Source of the DNA: Trueperella abortisuis
Lineage (GTDB): Bacteria; Actinomycetota; Actinomycetes; Actinomycetales; Actinomycetaceae
Direction of reading: 5' to 3'
Length of the DNA: 64,000 bases
NCBI RefSeq assembly: GCF_030811095.1
Contig: NZ_JAUSQL010000001.1
Location: 2,294,001-2,358,000 of the forward strand
Shown here: positions 40,656-47,972 of the stretch, piece by piece
How positions within the stretch are numbered: position 1 is the stretch's first letter
How the letters are laid out: each line of letters opens with the position of its first letter
Program-made: the position numbers and the translations under genes
The notes under the pieces: generated by a model
The model's database searches: none
What the model was told of the DNA's origin: nothing
The model's input: the letters and a program-made list of their open reading frames with translations, nothing else

Positions 40656-41837
40656 CTACTGCCGCATCGCCGACAGCGCCGCCTCCATGAGCAGTTGCGG
40701 AGCCACGTTGGAGCGCAGGCGCTCGCGGGCCTCGCCGAGGGTGTCGATGCGGGACAGCGCCTCAGTCGGGCCGATCTTCGCCGCAATGCTTTGGATCGCC
40801 TCCGCATAGTCGGCGTTGATGAGGGCCACCTGGGCGTCCAGCTGGACGACCACCACGTCACGATAGAACGAGATCATGTAGGTCAGCTCGCGATCGATCA
40901 TGTCGTGGAGCGTTCGTGTGGCGCGGCGCTTGGAGTCGACGCTCGCTGCCCGCACCTGGCTCCTGACTGCCGCGGGCACGCGCGCTCCGGCCTCGAGGCC
41001 CAGTGCTGCGAGCCGATCGGCCTCCTCGCGCTCCTCTGCCGCCTTGTCGCGGTTAGTGCTGACTCCCATCAACTCCGGGTCCACCAGCATCCACGCGGCG
41101 ACGGCCGCGTCCCCCACCCCATGAATCGACGCCAGCGCGTCGAGGGTCTTCTTCCGCAGGCCGGCGGCCTCCGGGTTCGTAGCCAGCGCCTTCGCGACGC
41201 CGATGTGAGACTGGGCCGCCTGCGCCGCGACGTACGCCGTCTCCCGCTCCACGCCCTCTCGCTCGACGAGCAGGCGCGCCACCTCCTCCACCGACGGGGT
41301 GACCAGGTTGACGTTGCGGCAGCGGGATCGGATGGTGGGCAGGACGTCGGCCACCGCCGCGGTACACAGCAACCAGACTGTGCGGGGGCCGGGTTCCTCG
41401 ATGGCCTTGAGCAGGACGTTCGTGGTGCGCTCGACCATGCGGTCGGCGTCCTCGATGATGAAGACCTTCCACGATCCGCTGCCCGGCGCCTGGTAGGAGC
41501 TCGCCACGTAGGCGCGCACCTCTTCTGCCTTGATCGTCACCAGGTCGGTCGACAGGGAGCTCACGTCCGGGTGTTGCCCCGCCATCACGGCCTTGCACTG
41601 GGAGCACTCCCCGCACCCCGGCCTAGTGCCCGTGCACTGGAGCGCGGCGGCGAAAGCCCGCGCGGCGAGCGAGCGGCCCGAGCCCGGCGGGCCGGTAATC
41701 AGCCATGCGTGGCTCATCGCCGAGCTACCCCGCGCACTCTCAAAGCCAGCGCCCGCGATCTTGCGAGCCGCCTGCGCGGCGCGCGTCAGGTCCGCCACCG
41801 CCTCCTCCTGGCCGACGAGGCCGTCAAAGACGCTCAC
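40656..41837 (-). CDS. holB: DNA polymerase III subunit delta'
   Basis: A 393-residue clamp-loader subunit. It opens with 'FDGLVGQEEAVADLTRAA', then a P-loop with Arg in place of Lys ('GPPGSGRSLAARAFAAAL'), a four-cysteine Zn module ('PGCGECSQCKAVMAGQHPD'), and 'VFIIEDADRM' and 'IEEPGPRTVWLL' of the AAA+ core. A degenerate Walker A is normal in actinobacterial delta'. The start preferred is GTG 41837, whose GTGA overlaps the tmk stop by 4 bases, with GGAGG 9 bases ahead; an earlier GTG at 41843 would sit too near that site. It follows tmk in an operon, as is usual. No abnormality is seen. Confidence 0.92.
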   Translation of the reverse strand: MSVFDGLVGQEEAVADLTRAAQAARKIAGAGFESARGSSAMSHAWLITGPPGSGRSLAARAFAAALQCTGTRPGCGECSQCKAVMAGQHPDVSSLSTDLVTIKAEEVRAYVASSYQAPGSGSWKVFIIEDADRMVERTTNVLLKAIEEPGPRTVWLLCTAAVADVLPTIRSRCRNVNLVTPSVEEVARLLVEREGVERETAYVAAQAAQSHIGVAKALATNPEAAGLRKKTLDALASIHGVGDAAVAAWMLVDPELMGVSTNRDKAAEEREEADRLAALGLEAGARVPAAVRSQVRAASVDSKRRATRTLHDMIDRELTYMISFYRDVVVVQLDAQVALINADYAEAIQSIAAKIGPTEALSRIDTLGEARERLRSNVAPQLLMEAALSAMRQ

Positions 41838-42562
41838 GCGCACTCGCCTCCTGGTGCGCCCGGCGCATCCGCCTCACCCGGCGTGCCGGACACATCCGCC
41901 TCACCCGGCGTGCCCTTGCCGCTCGCAAAGCCGCCTGGCGCTCGGCGCTCCTCGAGCATCCCCACCACAACCTCACGGATCTCCTCGGCCAGATCCTCCA
42001 CCGACCGGCGCGCGTCGAGCACATAGAAGCGCTGCGGCTCGCGCGCGGCGAGGATGCGGTACTGGGCGCGGACGGCGTCGTGAAACTCCCTGCCCGCGCG
42101 TTCGAGCCTGTCAAGCGCCTCGGAACGGATGGCTGCGCGGCCGGCGGCGTCAGCGGTGGGCAGATCGAGCAGGAAGGTGATGTCGGGCAGCAGTCCGTCC
42201 ACCGCCCACAGCGACAGTTCGCGGACCTCCTCCGTGCCGAGCTCGCGGGCCGCACCCTGGTAGGCCACCGATGAATCCAGGTAGCGATCCGTCACCACCA
42301 CCGCCCCACGCTCGAGGGCTGGGCGCACCTTCGACTGCACGTGGTGGGAGCGGTCGGCCGCATACAGCAACGCCTCGGCGCGCGGGCCCATGTCCTCCCC
42401 GTGCAGCAGCAGATCGCGGATGGCACCGCCCATCGGCGTGCCGCCCGGCTCGCGCGTGACGACGACGTCGTGTCCGGTCTCCTCGAGCCAGCCGGCGAGC
42501 GCGCGGGCCTGCGTGGACTTACCGCTACCGTCCCCGCCCTCGAAAGAAATGAACAGGCCCAT
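41834..42562 (-). CDS. tmk: thymidylate kinase
   Basis: A 242-residue enzyme that phosphorylates dTMP. The P-loop 'FEGGDGSGKSTQARAL' (residues 6-21), the substrate motif 'TREPGGTPMG', 'VVTDRYLDSSVAYQG' (the DRY/H motif) and 'LLDLPTADAAGRA' are all in place. The C-terminal ~28 residues are a low-complexity tail of SGTPGEAD-type repeats coded by tandem DNA repeats (41866-41920), beyond the ~210 residues of typical enzymes. It is upstream of holB with a 4-base overlap and 41 bp downstream of topA. Confidence 0.93.
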   Translation of the reverse strand: MGLFISFEGGDGSGKSTQARALAGWLEETGHDVVVTREPGGTPMGGAIRDLLLHGEDMGPRAEALLYAADRSHHVQSKVRPALERGAVVVTDRYLDSSVAYQGAARELGTEEVRELSLWAVDGLLPDITFLLDLPTADAAGRAAIRSEALDRLERAGREFHDAVRAQYRILAAREPQRFYVLDARRSVEDLAEEIREVVVGMLEERRAPGGFASGKGTPGEADVSGTPGEADAPGAPGGECA

Positions 42563-42603
42563 GGTTTCCTACTTCCCGCCGCGATCCGCTTTCCCGCCGC
42601 CGA

Positions 42604-45282
42604 CTACTTCTTCGTTGCTTTCTTGGCCGCCGACTTACGCACGGTCTTGCGCGTCTTGTTGCGGGCCTTCGGCCCGCCCTGTTCGGCGATCTTCAACCGG
42701 CGCTGGACGAGCAACTCCTGGGCGCGCTCCGGGGTGATCTGGTTGATGTCCTCCGAGCGTGGGAGGGAGGCGTTCGTCTCCCCGTCGGTGACGTACGGGC
42801 CGAAACGCCCATCCTTGAGCAGGATCTGCCCACCCGAGACCGGGTCCGTGCCCAGCTCCGCGAGCGGCGGGCGCGCCTGGCGCTGCCCGCGCACCTTCGG
42901 CTTGGAGAAGATCTCCTCCGCCTGTTCCAGGGTGATGGAGAAGATCTGATCCTCGCTCTCCAGAGACCGCGAGTCCGAGCCTCGCTTCATGTACGGCCCG
43001 TAGCGCCCGTTCGTGGCCAGGATCATCTCGCCGTTTGACTCACCGACCTCTCGCGGCAACGACAGCAGACGTAGCGCTTCCTCCAGCGTCACCGTGTCGG
43101 GACTCATCGAGGCGAATAGCGAGGCTGTCTTCGGCTTGGGCTTGACCTTCGACACCCTTCCCGTGGCGGTGTAGGCCACCGCGTCCTCCGGCAGCACCTC
43201 CGACACGTAGGGGCCAAACCGGCCGTCCTTGACCACGATCGCGTATCCGGTTTCCGGATCCTTGCCCAGCTCCCGGTCCTCCTGCATCGCGGAGTCCAGT
43301 AGTTCCTTAGCCTTTTCGATCGTCAGCTCGTCCGGTGTGACCTCCGGCGGGATGTTGGCTCGGCGGGTGACCGCGCCGTCGACCGTCTCTTCCAGATAGG
43401 GCCCGTAGCGCCCCACGCGCACCGCCACCTGATCCGACAGATCAATCGTGTTGACCGCCCGGGCGTCGATGTCGCCCAGCCCGTCCACCAGCCCGTGCAG
43501 GCCACCGCCATCGCCGTCACCAAAGTAGAAGCCGCCCAGGTAGTCCACGCGGCTCTTCTGGCCCGCTGCGATGTCGTCCAGGTCGGACTCCATCTCCGCC
43601 GTGAAGTCGTAGTCGACAAGCTCGGGCAGGTTGTCCTCCAGCAGGCGCACCACCGAAAACGCAGTCCACGTGGGAACCAGCGCGCTGCCCTTCTTGTCCA
43701 CATACCCGCGGTCGATCACCGTGGAGATCGTGGACGCGTACGTGGACGGGCGCCCGATCCCGCGCTCCTCCAGCGTGCGAACCAGCGATGCCTCCGTGTA
43801 ACGCGGCGGCGGCGTCGTTTCGTGCCCCTCGGCCGTGGCCTGCAGGTTCTCCACCTCTTCACCTTCGGGCAGGTCCGGCAGCCGCGCCTCCGAGTCCTTG
43901 TCCTCGTAGCGCTTCTTGTCCCGGCCCTCCTCGTAGGCGGCGAGGAAGCCGCGGAAGGTGATGATCGTTCCCGACGCCGCCAGCGTAGCTTCCTGAACGC
44001 CCCCGGCATGCACGCCCACTGCCAGCCGCACCGACGCTGTCGAGCCCGTCGCATCGGCCATCTGGGAGGCCACCGTGCGCTTCCAGATCAGCTCGTAAAG
44101 TTGGAATTCGCGCCCGCGCAGCTGGCTGGCCACCTCCTGCGGCGTGCGGAAGGAATCCCCCGCGGGGCGGATCGCCTCATGCGCCTCCTGCGCACCCTTC
44201 GCCTTCGAGGTGTAGAGCCGGGGTTTGTCCGGCAGGTAGTCCGCGCCGTACAGCTCCTGAACCTGGCGCCGCGCCGCCGAGATCGCCTCGGTAGACAGGT
44301 TCGTCGAATCCGTTCGCATGTAGGTGATAAAGCCGTTTTCGTACAGCGACTGCGCCACCCGCATCGTGTCGCGCGCCGAGAGGTGGAGCTTGCGCGAGGC
44401 CTCCTGCTGCAGCGTGGAGGTGGTGAACGGCGCCGCCGGACGACGCCGATACGGCTTCGTTTCCACCGACACCACCCGCGAGGTCGCCGCCTCGATCGCC
44501 TTGGCAACCTGCTCGGCCTGCTCGGCGCTCAGCGTGGCCACGCCCGCCTTGTCCGCCTTGGCCGTCAGCCGCCCGTCGTCCCCGAAATCCTTGCCCGACG
44601 CGATCCGCACGCCGTCCACCGCATACAGTTTCGATTCGAAGGGTTGCCCGCCCCGCGCGTGACTGACCGTGACGTCCCAGTAGGAGGCGGGGACGAACTT
44701 CATGCGCTCGCGCTCGCGCTCCACGACGAGGCGGGTGGTCACCGACTGCACGCGCCCCGCGGACAGCCCCGGCGCCACCTTGCGCCACAGCAGCGGGGAG
44801 ACCTCATAGCCCACGAGCCGATCGAGGACGCGGCGCGTTTCCTGGGCGTCGACCAGCTGGGTGTCGATATCCCGCGTGTTGTTCAGCGCGCGGGTGATCG
44901 CCTCCTTCGTGATCTCGTGGAAGACCATGCGCTTGACCGGGATTTTCGGCTTGAGCACCTCCAGCAGGTGCCACGCGATCGCCTCGCCCTCGCGGTCCTC
45001 ATCGGTTGCGAGGTAGAGCGTGTCGGCATCCTTGAGCGCCTTCTTCAGCTCGGCAACCTTTTTCTTCTTGTCCGCGTTGACCACGTAGTAGGGGGCAAAA
45101 TCGTGATCCACGTCCACGGCGAACTTGCCGAAGTTGCCCTTCTTCATCTCGGCCGGGAGCTCCGATGGGCGCGGGAGGTCGCGAATGTGACCAATGGACG
45201 CCTCCACCACGAAGTCCGGGCCCACATAGTTCCCGATGGTGCGCGCCTTGGCAGGAGACTCGACGATGACAAGCTTCGTCAT
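42604..45282 (-). CDS. topA: DNA topoisomerase I
   Basis: An 892-residue type IA topoisomerase that relaxes negative supercoils. The N-terminal TOPRIM domain ('KLVIVESPAKARTIGNYVG', later 'YLATDEDREGEAIAWH') carries the acidic residues. The catalytic Tyr is in 'YENGFITYMRTDSTNLS' (~320). The C-terminal third consists of topoisomerase repeat modules ('GYAIVVKDGRFGPYVSE', 'GRYGPYMKRGSDSRS', 'ILLKDGRFGPYVTDG') instead of Cys Zn-fingers, and ends in a Lys/Arg-rich tail, as in actinobacterial enzymes. topA-tmk-holB lie on one strand. No abnormality is seen. Confidence 0.97.
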   Translation of the reverse strand: MTKLVIVESPAKARTIGNYVGPDFVVEASIGHIRDLPRPSELPAEMKKGNFGKFAVDVDHDFAPYYVVNADKKKKVAELKKALKDADTLYLATDEDREGEAIAWHLLEVLKPKIPVKRMVFHEITKEAITRALNNTRDIDTQLVDAQETRRVLDRLVGYEVSPLLWRKVAPGLSAGRVQSVTTRLVVERERERMKFVPASYWDVTVSHARGGQPFESKLYAVDGVRIASGKDFGDDGRLTAKADKAGVATLSAEQAEQVAKAIEAATSRVVSVETKPYRRRPAAPFTTSTLQQEASRKLHLSARDTMRVAQSLYENGFITYMRTDSTNLSTEAISAARRQVQELYGADYLPDKPRLYTSKAKGAQEAHEAIRPAGDSFRTPQEVASQLRGREFQLYELIWKRTVASQMADATGSTASVRLAVGVHAGGVQEATLAASGTIITFRGFLAAYEEGRDKKRYEDKDSEARLPDLPEGEEVENLQATAEGHETTPPPRYTEASLVRTLEERGIGRPSTYASTISTVIDRGYVDKKGSALVPTWTAFSVVRLLEDNLPELVDYDFTAEMESDLDDIAAGQKSRVDYLGGFYFGDGDGGGLHGLVDGLGDIDARAVNTIDLSDQVAVRVGRYGPYLEETVDGAVTRRANIPPEVTPDELTIEKAKELLDSAMQEDRELGKDPETGYAIVVKDGRFGPYVSEVLPEDAVAYTATGRVSKVKPKPKTASLFASMSPDTVTLEEALRLLSLPREVGESNGEMILATNGRYGPYMKRGSDSRSLESEDQIFSITLEQAEEIFSKPKVRGQRQARPPLAELGTDPVSGGQILLKDGRFGPYVTDGETNASLPRSEDINQITPERAQELLVQRRLKIAEQGGPKARNKTRKTVRKSAAKKATKK

Positions 45283-45335
45283 GATTCCTCTTTCTATTCG
45301 CCCCGCGGCGAGGTTGGACGTGGAAGGACCGGCGG

Positions 45336-46829
45336 CTATCTTCCCACCGGTTCGACGAAAGTCAGCATACCCAACTGTTTGAGCTGAGCAACTTTCGGTA
45401 TCACCTTCTCCATGAGCTTATCGGGTGCCTCCGACAAAATTTCCGCGAGCGCACAGACGATCTGCGCCGTGGTCAGCTCCCCGTCCGCCACGGACATCAA
45501 GCCGGCCAGCGCCGTATCCGCAAGGACTTCCTCCCCGAAGCCGGCGGTCTGGGTGAACTTGATGATCCACGGCTCCTCTTCACCCGGCCGGTAGAACCTG
45601 TGCTCGACGACGTCGGTGGCCACCGGCGCCAGCCTCGCCAGATCCTCCTGGCGCAGCCCGGCCCAGATTCGCTCCATGTACTCGTGCAGGTTTGGCGGGG
45701 CAATACCGCGCAGCTCTTGGGCCAGCACGCGCCCCGCGCCCCGGCCGGCGGCCAGATATCCCATGCCAACATGGGTCACGTTCCGGGCGTCGAAATCCTC
45801 CAGCCACGCCCGATACGAGCGCGCATAGTCAGGGTGGGCGGGGGTGAGACCGCCGTCGCGCAGCCACATCTCGATGTAGGACGTGACCGGCAGCAGCTCG
45901 CGCATGACGAGGTGGACGTCTAGGTTGCCCGCCCACCCGCGGACCGGCGCGTACGGGTCGGCCGCGTCCGTGACCTCCCAATTCGTCAGCATCCACGCCC
46001 GCCCGTCCGCGTTCAGGTGGTCGGCAAGAGCGCCGATGACGCGCGCGCTGAGCTGGTCGCCCTCCCAGCCGGCGTCGCGGTAATCGAGCTTACCCACGCC
46101 TTCTCGCGCCGCGGCGGGCGTGATAACGAAGGGCGGGTTCGTCACGACGACGTCGAAGCGCTCCGGCGCCGGCTCGAACAGCGAGCCCCGGCGGAAGTCG
46201 ATCGAGTCGGCCACCCCGTTGAGCTCGGCGTTGAAGCGGGCCATGTCGAGGGCCGGGGTGGAGATGTCCGTGGCGACGACCCGCGCCCCACACCGCGCGG
46301 CCAGGATCGCGAGGATCCCCGAGCCCGTGCCGAGGTCAAGCACAAACTGGCCGGGGGTGAAGGCCGCGAGCGCGGCGAGCGTGCGGGTGGCCCCTCCCAC
46401 GCCCATGACGAAATCCTTCCCGTGGCGCGCGCCGTGAAGCGAACCGCGGGAGGAGGCGATCCACACGGTCGCCGACGGGTCGGCGTCTGAAGGGGCGCCG
46501 GGTGAGGCGGGGCGCAGGTGGGCCGGGACGTCGACGGGCACGATCTGCCAACGCGAGCGCCACAGCCCGCCGTCGTGAACGAGCAAGTCCGCGTCCGCCG
46601 CAAGCCGTGCCCCGGCGTCGGGAAGCGCCACCTTGAGCTCCTGGCGGCTCAGCCCCTCGCCGAGCCAGAACAGGCGCGTGAGCTGGTGGATCCGGCCTCC
46701 GCCTGCGCAGGCGAGCGAGGCTGGGACGGCGATGTCGCGGTCGAGGGCGCAAAGGGCGCGCTCGCCGATGGCTGCGGCGATGGTGGCGCGTGTCCAGGTG
46801 GCGAGGTCGTGGCGGAGGGAATCGATCAT
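45336..46829 (-). CDS. class-I SAM methyltransferase (N5-glutamine MTase-like, DUF7059/DUF7782 type)
   Basis: A 497-residue protein. A helical N-terminal domain (~1-140, wing-like) precedes a Rossmann SAM domain with 'VLDLGTGSGILAILAARCGA' (motif I), 'VVATDISTPALDMA', and the catalytic-type motif 'VVTNPPFVITP' (NPPF, as in HemK/RlmG-like amino-methyltransferases) near 240. A large C-terminal domain (~330-497) is characteristic of an actinobacterial family. The target is not known; NPPF enzymes methylate amide or exocyclic nitrogens of proteins or nucleic acids. The ATG at 46829 has a GGAG only 2 bases upstream, so the true start may be slightly different. It is adjacent to topA in related genomes as well. 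Confidence 0.82.
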   Translation of the reverse strand: MIDSLRHDLATWTRATIAAAIGERALCALDRDIAVPASLACAGGGRIHQLTRLFWLGEGLSRQELKVALPDAGARLAADADLLVHDGGLWRSRWQIVPVDVPAHLRPASPGAPSDADPSATVWIASSRGSLHGARHGKDFVMGVGGATRTLAALAAFTPGQFVLDLGTGSGILAILAARCGARVVATDISTPALDMARFNAELNGVADSIDFRRGSLFEPAPERFDVVVTNPPFVITPAAAREGVGKLDYRDAGWEGDQLSARVIGALADHLNADGRAWMLTNWEVTDAADPYAPVRGWAGNLDVHLVMRELLPVTSYIEMWLRDGGLTPAHPDYARSYRAWLEDFDARNVTHVGMGYLAAGRGAGRVLAQELRGIAPPNLHEYMERIWAGLRQEDLARLAPVATDVVEHRFYRPGEEEPWIIKFTQTAGFGEEVLADTALAGLMSVADGELTTAQIVCALAEILSEAPDKLMEKVIPKVAQLKQLGMLTFVEPVGR

Positions 46830-47029
46830 GGCTCCATTGTGGCACGGAGGCAAACCCAGACCGGCGGGCGGGGGCTGTTTTGTGGACACCCACCTACACT
46901 GTGGACAAAACGCGGTGGTTGGATCCCAGGGCGGAAGTCGCGCGAGGGGAGGCTACGCGGCGGTCGGCGTCGTGACGCGGGTCCGACCGCGGGTTGACGC
47001 GCGGCCCTTGCCTAACAACCGCGCGCGGG

Positions 47030-47062
47030 TTTATCGTTAATCAATAATATCGATAAACGATA
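47030..47062. promoter_or_regulatory. overlapping inverted repeats before the DUF2975/XRE operon
   Basis: TTTATCG...CGATAAA (47030-47036 / 47051-47057) and TATCGTT...AACGATA (47032-47038 / 47056-47062) overlap just before the ribosome site (AAGGAG). They are a likely autoregulatory operator of the XRE repressor in the same operon. Confidence 0.55.
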
Positions 47063-47072
47063 AGGAGTTGTC

Positions 47073-47660
47073 ATGACCCGTTGGGAGAAGATACCCCTCT
47101 GGTGCGCCCTCGCCATCATCTGGCTCGGCACGTGCCTGCTCGCGGCCGGCCTGCTCGACACGATCATCGCCCTGACCGCCGGCTCGCACATCGGCGGCAC
47201 ACCCGCCAACGCGTGCGACCTGCCCAATTTCTGCATGAACGGAGAATCGAGCGTACCTATGGCGTGGGTTTCGTCGGCCACGATCGCCTGGACGGTCGCC
47301 GACGACGCCGTCACCCTCCTCACGCTCCTCGGCGCGCTCATCCTCGGCACGGACGTCATTCGCCGCATCAGCCGAGCCCAGGCCTTCGCCGGCGCCACCC
47401 TCGCCCGCATGGGCACGGTCGCCGGGTTGCTCCTGGCCGGGGGCGTCCTCACCTACGTCCTCAACAAGGCCTCCCACGCTCACATCGCGCAGGACACCGA
47501 CGATTTCCAGGGCGCCACGTACACAGACGGCGTGACGATTGCGGCCGGCCCCGGCCTCCTTCCCCTCGCACTCGTCTTCGCAGGTATCCTCTCACTGGCC
47601 TTCTGGGCAGCGTTCCGCCAGGGCGCCCGCATGAGGGAGGAGCTCGACTATGTCGTCTGA
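47073..47660 (+). CDS. DUF2975 membrane protein
   Basis: A 195-residue protein with four hydrophobic helices (about 8-30, 65-90, 103-130 and 150-178) and a conserved region 'VIRRISRAQAFAGATLARM' between helices 2 and 3, typical of DUF2975 (P-F-x-x-x-N/T-x-x-R-L-R-like). DUF2975 proteins are regularly encoded next to YozG-type XRE regulators, and the 11-bp overlap with the following regulator here fits. AAGGAG lies 6 bases before the ATG. Function is unknown; a sensor or target of the regulator is inferred. The gene is less GC-biased at its 5' end. Confidence 0.8.
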   Translation: MTRWEKIPLWCALAIIWLGTCLLAAGLLDTIIALTAGSHIGGTPANACDLPNFCMNGESSVPMAWVSSATIAWTVADDAVTLLTLLGALILGTDVIRRISRAQAFAGATLARMGTVAGLLLAGGVLTYVLNKASHAHIAQDTDDFQGATYTDGVTIAAGPGLLPLALVFAGILSLAFWAAFRQGARMREELDYVV

Positions 47661-47868
47661 GAAGGATCACCGGATCGTGTGCACGCTCGACGCCGTCCTC
47701 GCCTCCCGCGCCATGACCCTCACCGAGCTCTCCGAGCGCACCGGCGTGACCATGGCCAACCTCTCCATCCTCAAGACGGGTAAGGCGCGCGCGGTCCGCT
47801 TCACCACCCTCACCGCGATCTGCGAGGCGCTCGACTGCCAGCCCGGCGACCTCTTTACGCTCGGCTGA
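47650..47868 (+). CDS. XRE-family (YozG-type) HTH regulator
   Basis: A 72-residue single HTH domain: 'LDAVLASRAMTLTELSERTG' (helices 1-2), 'VTMANLSILKTGKARAVRF' (recognition helix), and the ending 'ALDCQPGDLFTLG', which is the HTH_26/YozG signature. It overlaps DUF2975 by 11 bases, so the two are coupled. It probably binds the inverted repeats at 47030-47062 and represses the pair. There is no sensor domain of its own. Confidence 0.88.
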   Translation: MSSEKDHRIVCTLDAVLASRAMTLTELSERTGVTMANLSILKTGKARAVRFTTLTAICEALDCQPGDLFTLG

Positions 47869-47972
47869 CGGCGCGTCGCCAAGGGACGCCGAGCGGGGCG
47901 GCAAGGCTGGGGCTTGGGCGTGGGAACAGCCGTAGCCTCGCGACCGGGGGCGCAAGGTGGCACACTGGCATC

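Noticed and set aside
41660..41700. Walker A defect in holB (Arg for Lys) as a sign of decay
   Set aside because: The delta' subunit normally has a degenerate P-loop in this lineage, and the remaining motifs and operon are intact.
43495..45387. 630-codon open frame antisense to topA
   Set aside because: The Arg/His-rich product shows no motif, while topA on the other strand is complete.
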